Part shown: one piece after another, positions 6,001-8,383 of the stretch
Position numbering within the stretch: position 1 is the stretch's first letter
How the letters are laid out: each line of letters starts with the position of its first letter
Translations under genes and position numbers: made by a program
Assembly: GCA_964549245.1 (NCBI GenBank)
Contig: CAZJUO010000058.1
Coordinates: forward strand, 1-8,383
Origin: CAZJUO01 sp964549245
Lineage (GTDB): Bacteria > Patescibacteriota > Patescibacteriia > UBA10025 > JAHIVO01
DNA length: 8,383 bases
Direction: 5' to 3'
Notes under the pieces: model-generated
The model's input: the letters and a program-made list of their open reading frames with translations, nothing else
The model's database searches: none
Told to the model about the DNA's origin: nothing

Positions 6001-8254
6001 CATAAATTTTTCCGTCATCCGGGTTAAATGTCACCGAACCTCCGCCGCCGACCCAGTGCGGGGCATTGGCCATATGTTCCCATGTCTGGCCGCTGATATT
6101 GTACCGCCAAAAATCAGGCTTGTAATTGCCGGTAAAGGCGTAAATGCACCCGCTAGCATCAGCGCAGTACGCGCCATTCGGCACAAAGGTCATGTCCGCG
6201 CCGTAATACGTGGGCGCCGGCACGTCAGGTAATTGCGTCCATTCGCCGTCCGCGTCCGCGTCCGGATCATACTGGTAAAAACTGTTGCTGTAATTGCCGG
6301 TAAAAAGATAAACGTACGTATCGTCCGATGTCGCCGCGCCTCCTATATATACATTTTCCGGTACGTCCTCTAATGCATCTTCCGCTGTCCATCCGCCGTC
6401 CGGTGTAGTAAACAGATAAAAATTCGGATTATTGTTTCCGCGCGCCAAATACACGCCGTCACCGCTAACGTAGGCCATAGCCCCGCCGTAGCGGGTAGAT
6501 TCCGGAATATTATCCTCCGCTGACCAAGCTGTGCCATTGTACTCATAAAAATTAACTTGGTTTTGGCCGCGGTTCACATACACCTTGCCGCCATCATCAT
6601 CATATACAAATGAATCTCCCTGTTGTACGCCTAAAGTAATATTACCTCCCGCTGTCCAGGTATCTGTGGCCGCGTTATACTCATATGTATTAGTATCGTT
6701 CCGGCCCGGCTTAGCTAGTAAAGTATTGGATCCCATGTAAATCAAGCTTTTACCGGAATTCGTGCCGCTATACATGCTGTTGTCATCGTATTCGTCCAGC
6801 GTTACCCAGCTGCCGTTGGTGCCGTCTCCCACATCAAACTGCCAAAAATTCTGCCTTACCTCTCCGGGAAAGGCGTACACATAACCGTCCAGATATTCCA
6901 TAGCGCCGCCGTAGCGCACCGAACCGGGCGCGTTTTCCGTGACACCTGCGTTAGCGTCCCAGTCGTCTGTGGCCACATCATATTGATAGAATTCATCCGT
7001 ACCATTAGCTTGGAAAATATAAATGTCATTGTGGTCCTCATCATAAGCCATGGACACGCCATAGCGTACCCCTTCGGTAATCAAGTCCAAACAGCTGGCT
7101 CCGGGACAAGTAGGCGTCCAGGAATTATTCTCGATATCATACTGGTAAAAATCGTCCTGGTTGCCACCGCGGACCGCGTACAGACACCCGTCCGCACTGT
7201 CACACCCGTCCGCCGCAGCCGGGACAAAAACCATGTCAGATCCCTGGTTGTAAGGCACCAGCGGCATGTTTGATTTTGCCGTCCAAGCTCCGACATCAAT
7301 ATCATACACGTAAAACCAGTTATCAGACCCCGAGCTGGTAAAAAGCGCCCAGATATTTCCATTGCCGTCATAGGCCAGCGAGGTGCCGCGCTGCTGCTCT
7401 TCCGGTGAATCAGTCAACGCTTCCCAGGTGTCATCTACGATGCTGTACCGCCAAAATTGCTTGATAGCATCAGAGGTGCTGGCAGAATACCCTCCGGGGA
7501 AAGCATACATATACCCGTCCTCGCCATAAACCAAATCAGCCCCGTCATAAATAGCGGAGGGAATATCCGCAAGGCGCTTCCAATCATTCACATCAGGATC
7601 ATACCGCCAGAATTCCGAGCTGAACTGTCCGCGAAAGGCGTACAAATACGAGCCGTCAGTGGCCAGCGTAGCACCGTTGCGCAGATAGTAGACCGGCATA
7701 TCCGACATCTGGTCCCACTCGCCGATACCCTGGCGCAGCTGGATAGAACCAGCGGTGGCCTTGGTATCAATACGCTGGTCGTCATAACTGCCCAGCTCCC
7801 AGTCTGCTTGTACCGTAACCTGCTTACTTGCCGCTAAGAGCAGCTGCCATTGGATCAAGCTACCTACCACAATAACAATAACAGCTACGGCAGTAACTCG
7901 GAAAAACCAGCGCCTGAAAACAAGGCTGGTTGAAGAAAAATGGACAAGCCTATCTATACGTTGAAAACCTTTCTCGATAAATCCTGTTAACTTACCCAAT
8001 AACAAAAAAGTGATTTTTTTAATAAAAAGCGTTCGTCTCAATACTGCTCTCTGGCGAGGCTGTTCGATACGGGATGTTATCACTGCGCTCTGATAATACC
8101 GATACACCTTTTTACGTGCGGCTGTGGTATTGCTGGACGGAATCATATTCTTGGCACGAACCAGCCTTTGCTTCGGAGAAGCCCCTCGCTTGATACGGGG
8201 TTTATTTTTGTTTTTTGGGCGTTTTACCACCTTATTTATTCTTGATTGGGACAT
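1..8254 (-). CDS. Giant membrane-anchored surface protein with two kelch-like propeller arrays, Ig/jelly-roll and FN3 domains (3' partial)
   Basis: A single frame is open from the ATG at 8254-8252 to base 1, giving at least 2,751 residues with no in-frame stop; the C-terminus is outside the window. An in-frame TAA at 8293-8291 bounds it upstream, and this is the only in-frame ATG after that stop before codon 37. Order of parts: basic cytoplasmic segment 1-119, transmembrane anchor 120-141, beta segment about 146-175, 12-unit kelch-like array 176-770, jelly-roll-like domain 771-866, Ig-like domain 868-977, linker, second 12-unit array 1028-1644, second jelly-roll-like domain 1645-1763, second Ig-like domain 1764-1893, then FN3-like domains from 1895 to the edge. 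The outer part is rich in Asp, Tyr, Trp, Asn and Gly, with paired cysteines, as expected of a secreted beta-sheet protein. I see no enzyme active site or cell-wall sorting signal. Adhesion or ligand binding at the surface is inferred. I do not recognise a named gene; the nearest description is a giant FN3-containing protein of the kind annotated in Patescibacteria. Confidence 0.93.
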   Translation of the reverse strand, partial: MSQSRINKVVKRPKNKNKPRIKRGASPKQRLVRAKNMIPSSNTTAARKKVYRYYQSAVITSRIEQPRQRAVLRRTLFIKKITFLLLGKLTGFIEKGFQRIDRLVHFSSTSLVFRRWFFRVTAVAVIVIVVGSLIQWQLLLAASKQVTVQADWELGSYDDQRIDTKATAGSIQLRQGIGEWDQMSDMPVYYLRNGATLATDGSYLYAFRGQFSSEFWRYDPDVNDWKRLADIPSAIYDGADLVYGEDGYMYAFPGGYSASTSDAIKQFWRYSIVDDTWEALTDSPEEQQRGTSLAYDGNGNIWALFTSSGSDNWFYVYDIDVGAWTAKSNMPLVPYNQGSDMVFVPAAADGCDSADGCLYAVRGGNQDDFYQYDIENNSWTPTCPGASCLDLITEGVRYGVSMAYDEDHNDIYIFQANGTDEFYQYDVATDDWDANAGVTENAPGSVRYGGAMEYLDGYVYAFPGEVRQNFWQFDVGDGTNGSWVTLDEYDDNSMYSGTNSGKSLIYMGSNTLLAKPGRNDTNTYEYNAATDTWTAGGNITLGVQQGDSFVYDDDGGKVYVNRGQNQVNFYEYNGTAWSAEDNIPESTRYGGAMAYVSGDGVYLARGNNNPNFYLFTTPDGGWTAEDALEDVPENVYIGGAATSDDTYVYLFTGNYSNSFYQYDPDADADGEWTQLPDVPAPTYYGADMTFVPNGAYCADASGCIYAFTGNYKPDFWRYNISGQTWEHMANAPHWVGGGGSVTFNPDDGKIYATPGYYGTQLWTYTIEDDITDYVSEGTYVSKPIDLTYAADFTGGFSATDNTPNNTSITYYSRTSSDQATWSDWEEIVAGAISSTAARYIQIKILLETSDTENTPRVDDFTINYTGDVADPTNPAGTATGYSDTGGDAITSGQSYSHNNPFFTWSAGTDAASGVAGYYVHWSTGTDFNEAIEGTYQTTTTYQVNAPMSTGTYHLLIKTKDVAGNVADTAWDAFTYQYSGISPAIQFGTPTGQAGMETEEDWTCADCTNTNLDTGDADNVRLAGVTAGIWEGTSPLPDYGRYGDTMTTDGTYLYAFRGESRTFYRYNPSTDTWDADLDELPGLTNTHYGATLEYVSNSDGEFIYATPGRNTRHFYRFDLTAEEWQQYDTTSSIWTNSAGSPLQLPDEAYYGTTFEFIPFDDDENIDRCNDAKGCLYIIEGNNSQEFWRFDLSDNTFNTAQPTIPQNARYGSTMEYVSDNGYLYALRGNNSPYFFKHDFETGNWTYENAAPTAAYYGTTMAYDGDHTLYVINGGPNDTRTSQDLWWLRQFWSFDTNTGNWTVLGEAPIQHYQGEGNNLTYLDGYLYFLGNTYYGSGLYKYDIANSRWISRGLPNNAYFSNIAFDGDDNLYATASYNDIDFYTYSISHETWTRLANTPSRTDEGSDLIYIPGSHADCDNQDGCLYLTRGNGTDDFWKYNVDYDYWEVMDPFPETITQGGGLAWGQDGYIYGIRGADDTDFYRYDIDDGAIGSWSALDALDDVPGATDDGSSITFVPSSETACPDSTGCLFVVEADNTNNFHRYDINDAAWETVTPPAFLPSNTYYGETALYDEDGGLWTFGANSTADFWKYDLTSAAPSSWDDTVAEAPDEPYYADLAKGDATYNIMFALQGGQYNETMWKYVAYEEDTTSFEESGSHTSSVLDLGNVGGWGGLTVVFTENDNTTVTIETRSCSDADCDPDTGSGDASAEWDDWDEVSQEKTTDYDNSHIYDIDSIAAQYLQVRVSWASTDQVFSPVVNSLRVDYYVDNTDPGNPSSTSAYTDDTPGDALSPSTWYNDATPYFDWDDASDNVGGSGVAGYYVYFGNDVSKDPIDDAGDATNLAYVSGTNFYNASEWDALDEAASALTTDTYYLRIRTEDNVGNQADDTYAAFIYQYDGTNPSQPGGLDVDPTGYSAEDSFDFDWNASTDTDSDIASYCYKTDDPNWTGDGGPGTDICIPETEIEDVPSYQTRSNIFYVRALDNAGNYSSYAQTNYYYAGNAPTAPAALYVNPNVPVEDNNTFSFSWELPGACMGQTPCVAGDILRYCYTINEVPSAAACGTNTAGNATPSPDGGWTTSSQATNKFLPGFSAATQQGENTLYLVAMDAISNIDYDNYVTVTYDFTSNAPGPPTSMQAVDSSDRSTSRYLVTLTWDEPDDEGSGVEGYKVYRCEDDCDNPSTVDDPPDNYSLLAEVDADNLGYLNTSLDNTITYSYFTRAEGSGGTISGNSTVVDIKPEGKFKAAPSISGLPLATARIRSAVLEWLTLDDQDRDGNIIPHPATSFVEYGETSAYGNETGTSELVSEHEVTVTDLTPDTEYHYRTKWVDQDGNVGYSSDYTFTTKGAPSAPLDLAVDPTSNTTNSFTFTWSPPDDEGVTVAGYYYSVNNLPNEENTTYTTKTTVGPIEAATQQGINTFYVVAIDDTGNINYSNYAAVEFTANTTPPGSPRAVTITDSSDRDAKRYSITITWDPPKGFDLDDEIYYTILRSTDGKTFSEIATITSTGYLDTGLDNATEYYYKITAEDKAQATSDPTEVVSEVPEGRYTQPPAITEAPVVVPDSFSAVVTWRTERIASSFVEFGTTKELGEEQGTADLIEAHELKVSGLSPETTYYYRVKSIDIDENIAYSEISSFTTLEAPRVLELEITDIKLFDAIVTWKTNKDTTAIIQYGPTGDYGFTYTDVTGSLTKSHTVKLENLSDSTTYHLTISGVDSSGNPITSDDYTFTTLTFPEVLDISYENKAEGQTEVYWTTNVPA
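2..85 (-). other. Domain: FN3-like 9, cut by the window edge (residues 2724-2751)
   Basis: After the F-T-T-L ending of domain 8 comes a new A/B-strand start, F-P-E-V-L-D-I-S, then T-E-V-Y-W-T-T-N-V-P-A at the edge. The Y-W-T-T-N-V-P pattern matches the V-T-W-x-T strand of the domain 4/7/8 subtype. The array therefore continues outside the window. Confidence 0.55.
86..361 (-). other. Domain: FN3-like 8 (residues about 2632-2723)
   Basis: Core features are F-D-A-I-V-T-W-K-T-N-K, I-I-Q-Y-G-P-T-G-D-Y-G, L-S-D-S-T-T-Y-H-L-T-I-S-G-V-D-S-S-G-N and D-Y-T-F-T-T. It belongs to the same subtype as domains 4 and 7, so it is either the start of a different repeat series or an extra copy of the last cassette member. 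Confidence 0.65.
362..1240 (-). repeat. FN3 cassette B: three FN3-like domains (residues about 2339-2631)
   Basis: This is the second copy of the three-subtype order. Domain 5 (2339-2435) has N-S-F-T-F-T-W-S-P-P-D-D and A-T-Q-Q-G-I-N-T-F-Y-V-V-A-I-D-D. Domain 6 (2436-2537) has D-S-S-D-R, R-Y-S-I-T-I-T-W, Y-T-I-L-R and L-D-N-A-T-E-Y-Y-Y. Domain 7 (2538-2631) has S-F-V-E-F-G-T-T, L-S-P-E-T-T-Y-Y-Y-R and S-F-T-T. It is shorter than cassette A because it lacks the cysteine-bearing loops and the D-x-D-x-D-G insertion. It has no cysteine at all. Confidence 0.65.
1241..2266 (-). repeat. FN3 cassette A: three FN3-like domains (residues about 1997-2338)
   Basis: Three domains of distinct subtype follow in order. 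Domain 2 (1997-2122) has N-N-T-F-S-F-S-W and A-T-Q-Q-G-E-N-T-L-Y-L-V-A-M-D. Domain 3 (2123-2233) has D-S-S-D-R, R-Y-L-V-T-L-T-W, G-Y-K-V-Y-R and L-D-N-T-I-T-Y-S-Y. Domain 4 (2234-2338) has S-F-V-E-Y-G-E-T, L-T-P-D-T-E-Y-H-Y-R and Y-T-F-T-T, the subtype seen at the N-terminus of purple acid phosphatases and in many bacterial FN3 proteins. Domain 4 contains a D-x-D-x-D-G-N-I loop at 2265-2272. Each subtype recurs in the same order in cassette B. Confidence 0.65.
2267..2572 (-). other. Domain: FN3-like 1 (residues about 1895-1996)
   Basis: The domain begins N-P-S-Q-P-G-G-L-D-V-D-P, has the core tryptophan in F-D-F-D-W-N-A-S-T-D, and ends I-F-Y-V-R-A-L-D-N-A-G-N-Y-S-S-Y, the usual FN3 F/G-strand pattern. 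It has two cysteines, one in Y-C-Y-K and one in D-I-C-I-P. It resembles the first domain type of the repeated FN3 cassettes that follow but stands alone. Confidence 0.6.
2576..2965 (-). other. Domain: second Ig-like domain (residues about 1764-1893)
   Basis: The opening N-T-D-P-G-N-P, the strand P-Y-F-D-W-D-D, G-V-A-G-Y-Y-V-Y-F, Y-Y-L-R-I-R-T-E-D-N-V-G-N and the closing F-I-Y-Q-Y-D match the Ig-like domain at 868-977. It is about 20 residues longer, mainly from a loop after the GYYVYF strand (S-K-D-P-I-D-D-A). It closes the second super-module and leads directly into the FN3 tail. Confidence 0.6.
2966..3322 (-). other. Domain: second jelly-roll-like beta-sandwich (residues about 1645-1763)
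   Basis: It mirrors the domain at 771-866: an opening H-T-S-S-V-L-D-L-G, a central T-V-T-I-E-T-R-S, W-D-D-W-D-E, then A-Q-Y-L-Q-V-R and a closing S-L-R-V-D-Y. It is slightly longer because of an Asp-rich insertion containing a C-x5-C pair (S-C-S-D-A-D-C-D) between the central strand and the tryptophan pair, which could bind a cation or form a disulfide. As in the first module, it follows the propeller with no linker. Confidence 0.55.
3323..5173 (-). other. Domain: second kelch-like beta-propeller array, 12 blade units (residues about 1028-1644)
   Basis: Twelve further blade units carry the same signature; aromatic strands include TFYRYNP, EFWRFDL, QFWSFDT, DFYTYSI, DFWKYNV, DFYRYDI and DFWKYDL. 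A lone W strand (GIW, Trp1029) precedes unit 1, and unit 12 (MWKYVAY, Trp1637) lacks a W strand, matching the first array. Units 3, 8 and 10 contain the C-x4-G-C loop. Unit 5 carries a longer insertion with a Trp-Trp pair before its aromatic strand. At about 617 residues it is close in length to array one (about 595). It is probably a ligand-binding surface; no active site was recognised. Confidence 0.75.
5174..5323 (-). other. Linker and pre-propeller beta segment (residues about 978-1027)
   Basis: Fifty residues join the first Ig-like domain to the second propeller array. They contain a C-x2-C pair (Cys1003, Cys1006) and an acidic tract at about 995-999. The stretch from Trp1001 to Gly1027 resembles the segment before the first array (Trp152 to Gly178): each has a Trp, then an x-D-T turn, then a short hydrophobic strand ending about eight residues before the lone W strand. 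This suggests that the segment belongs to the duplicated module. Confidence 0.45.
5324..5653 (-). other. Domain: first Ig-like domain (residues about 868-977)
   Basis: It opens D-P-T-N-P-A and contains P-F-F-T-W-S-A-G-T-D, S-G-V-A-G-Y-Y-V-H-W, T-Y-H-L-L-I-K-T-K-D-V-A-G-N and a closing F-T-Y-Q-Y-S. This is the layout of bacterial Ig-like/FN3-like beta-sandwiches, with the D-x-A-G-N turn before the last strand. It probably acts as a stalk or spacer. The second copy (1764-1893) shares GVAGYYV, the D-x-x-G-N turn and the F-x-Y-Q-Y ending. Confidence 0.6.
5657..5944 (-). other. Domain: first jelly-roll-like beta-sandwich (residues about 771-866)
   Basis: The segment follows the scheme G-x-Y-x-S-K-P-I-D-L, then T-S-I-T-Y-Y-S-R, then W-S-D-W-E-E, then A-R-Y-I-Q-I-K, ending R-V-D-D-F-T-I-N-Y. 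This order (displaced-by-ligand opening, tryptophan pair, ARYIQ strand, closing V-D-x-x-x-I-x-Y) is familiar from roughly 100-residue beta-sandwich modules in secreted bacterial proteins, often next to propellers. It starts directly from the last propeller strand with no linker. Ligand binding is typical of such folds but no site can be named here. The copy at residues 1645-1763 is clearly related. Confidence 0.55.
5945..7729 (-). other. Domain: first kelch-like beta-propeller array, 12 blade units (residues about 176-770)
   Basis: Twelve repeats of about 45-60 residues each carry the pattern Y-G-x2-M-x-[YF] ... D-G-x-[VIL]-Y-[AV]-x2-G ... F-[WY]-x-[YF]-[DN] ... W. Examples of the aromatic strand are EFWRYDP, DFYQYDI, NFWQFDV and DFWRYNI; the last is LWTYTI around Trp762. 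A lone W strand (GEW, Trp180) precedes unit 1, and unit 12 lacks its own W strand, which is the split expected when a propeller ring is closed by pairing its first and last strands. The family resembles kelch/galactose-oxidase propellers, but the classic double glycine is degenerate. Units 4 and 11 hold C-x4-G-C loops. Unit 10 has an Asp-rich D-x-D-x-D-x-D-G loop (663-670). Twelve units would fit two six-bladed rings or one large ring. No catalytic residues are evident. Confidence 0.75.
6247..6264. repeat. Short hexanucleotide repeat (cgtccg x3) coding an Asp-Ala run
   Basis: Three perfect copies of cgtccg on the plus strand encode, on the minus strand, part of the D-P-D-A-D-A-D-G loop of blade unit 10 in the first propeller array. 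The length is a multiple of three codons, so copy-number change would keep the frame. The resulting D-x-D-x-D-G spacing (Asp665, Asp667, Asp669, Gly670) is that of known calcium-binding loops. Confidence 0.6.
7832..7897 (-). other. Domain: transmembrane signal-anchor (residues about 120-141)
   Basis: A continuous hydrophobic run from Val120 to Ala141 is dominated by Val, Ile, Ala and Leu, with only Gln135, Trp136 and Gln137 interrupting it. It follows Arg114, Arg115 and Arg119. No good signal peptidase I site follows: Ala141-Ala142 have Leu at the -3 position. An uncleaved type II signal anchor is therefore more likely than a cleaved peptide. It is the only clear membrane segment in the visible 2,751 residues, so everything C-terminal is predicted to be outside the cytoplasm. 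Confidence 0.8.
7898..8254 (-). other. Domain: highly basic N-terminal cytoplasmic segment (residues 1-119)
   Basis: By direct count these 119 residues hold 32 Lys/Arg against only three acidic residues (Glu64, Glu94, Asp101) and no cysteine. Residues 1-35 are low-complexity, rich in Lys, Arg, Asn and Pro. A more hydrophobic patch lies at about 76-93. The positive charge just before the membrane segment (Arg114, Arg115, Arg119) predicts an N-in orientation. It is far longer than the n-region of a normal signal peptide. Binding to nucleic acid or acidic lipid is conceivable but unproven. Confidence 0.7.
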
Positions 8255-8286
8255 AAAAAGCAACAGGAAATAATTCCCATAATTAT
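8255..8286 (-). promoter_or_regulatory. Short 5' leader without a Shine-Dalgarno sequence
   Basis: The predicted leader is about 32 bases and AT-rich, ending in a T-rich run directly before the ATG. No purine-rich GGAGG-like stretch lies 5-10 bases upstream; the only G-run (GGG, 8278-8276) is more than 20 bases away. In-frame TTG (8263-8261) and CTG (8266-8264) codons are possible alternative starts but have no better site upstream. The ATG is preferred because the strongly basic N-terminus begins there. Start without a Shine-Dalgarno sequence is common in some bacterial lineages, including Patescibacteria. Confidence 0.5.
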
Positions 8287-8292
8287 AATCTT

Positions 8293-8321
8293 ATTGTAAC
8301 ATATTTTAAGTAAAAAATCAA
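8293..8321 (-). promoter_or_regulatory. Sigma70-type promoter with extended -10 for the giant gene
   Basis: On the minus strand a -35 box TTGATT (8321-8316) is followed by exactly 17 bases and a -10 box TACAAT (8298-8293). A TG lies one base upstream of the -10 box, giving an extended -10 element (TGTTACAAT). The spacer is AT-rich. This predicts transcription starting near the A at 8286 and a leader of about 32 bases before the ATG. It is the best promoter match in the 129 bp upstream and points straight at the giant gene. The start point is inferred from spacing only. Confidence 0.7.
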
Positions 8322-8383
8322 GTACCTCTGGTAATGTGCACAGACATATTGCACTTTCTGATAAGCTTAAGGGCATATGAAAA

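Larger units (their letters stand above)
2576..7729 (-). repeat. Two-copy super-module: propeller, jelly-roll, Ig-like
   Basis: Residues 176-977 and 1028-1893 have the same domain order, nearly the same propeller length, 12 blade units each, and matching junctions: the last propeller strand runs straight into the jelly-roll, and both Ig domains contain GVAGYYV and end F-x-Y-Q-Y. The copies differ clearly in protein sequence and no long identical DNA run is visible, so the duplication is old. Confidence 0.65.
8255..8383. other. Upstream intergenic region
   Basis: These 129 bases hold the promoter and leader of the giant gene and nothing else convincing. On the plus strand there is a small inverted repeat, GTGCA (8336-8340) and TGCAC (8350-8354), with a 9-base loop and no T-tract. 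An ATG at 8377-8379 preceded by AAGGG might begin a divergent gene, but only two codons are visible. No terminator, tRNA or repeat was seen. Confidence 0.6.

Noticed and set aside
5945..7729. Regular recurrence of short similar DNA words (for example taccgccaaaa) suggesting a DNA-level repeat or CRISPR-like array
   Set aside because: They code for the conserved F-W-R-Y strand of the blades, vary between copies, and have irregular spacing set by the protein repeat. There are no direct repeats with unique spacers.
7457..7837. 126-codon open frame on the plus strand
   Set aside because: It is antisense to the start of the first propeller array. The long open run reflects the codon composition of the real gene; no ribosome site or domain supports it.
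1..8254. Use of a recoded UGA codon, as in some Patescibacteria
   Set aside because: No in-frame TGA was met in the whole reading frame, so nothing here calls for recoding.
8267..8279. Small palindrome (GGAA ... TTCC) in the leader as an operator or hairpin
   Set aside because: Four paired bases with a short AT spacer are too little to call.
8336..8354. Inverted repeat GTGCA/TGCAC as a terminator or operator
   Set aside because: The stem is only 5 bp, the loop is 9 bases and no T-tract follows. Such repeats are expected by chance.
8236..8376. 47-codon open frame on the minus strand (ATG 8376-8374 to TAA 8238-8236) that overlaps the start of the giant gene by 19 bases
   Set aside because: It spans the promoter, has no ribosome-binding site, and its Cys/Ile/Leu-rich translation looks like AT-rich noncoding DNA. 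An internal ATG at 8280-8278 would give a 14-residue leader peptide, which also lacks support.
8377..8383. Possible start (ATG AAA) of a divergent plus-strand gene with AAGGG three bases upstream
   Set aside because: Only two codons are visible and the purine run is too close to the ATG for a standard ribosome site. It cannot be judged without more sequence.

Overview
The whole window is essentially one giant gene on the minus strand. It starts at an ATG at 8254-8252 and stays open, with no in-frame stop, to the left edge at base 1. At least 2,751 codons are visible and the C-terminus lies outside. The only other DNA is 129 bp upstream of the start (8255-8383), which holds a good sigma70-type promoter and no convincing gene. 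Every other long open frame is a shadow of this one.

The product reads as a membrane-anchored, surface-exposed multidomain protein. From the N-terminus it has: a very basic cytoplasmic segment (residues 1-119); one transmembrane signal-anchor (about 120-141); a short beta segment; a kelch-like beta-propeller array of 12 blade units (about 176-770); a jelly-roll-like domain (771-866); an Ig-like domain (868-977); a linker; a second 12-unit propeller array (about 1028-1644); a second jelly-roll-like domain (1645-1763); a second Ig-like domain (1764-1893); and at least eight fibronectin type III (FN3)-like domains, with a ninth cut by the window edge. Two levels of duplication built it: a propeller/jelly-roll/Ig super-module occurs twice, and a three-domain FN3 cassette occurs twice. 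None of the domains shows an obvious catalytic site. Binding or adhesion at the cell surface is the most economical role, but that is inference.

The organism is a bacterium using ordinary stop codons, with moderate GC. A giant, divergent, FN3-rich anchored protein with no clear Shine-Dalgarno sequence fits Candidate Phyla Radiation (Patescibacteria) genomes. There is no rRNA, ribosomal protein or other marker here to prove it. No mobile element, CRISPR array, tRNA or rRNA was seen.

The points most worth following up are: both propeller arrays have exactly 12 units with a matching split first/last blade; a C-x4-G-C loop recurs at one fixed place in five of the 24 blades; the FN3 cassette is duplicated; and charge is sharply polarised across the membrane anchor.
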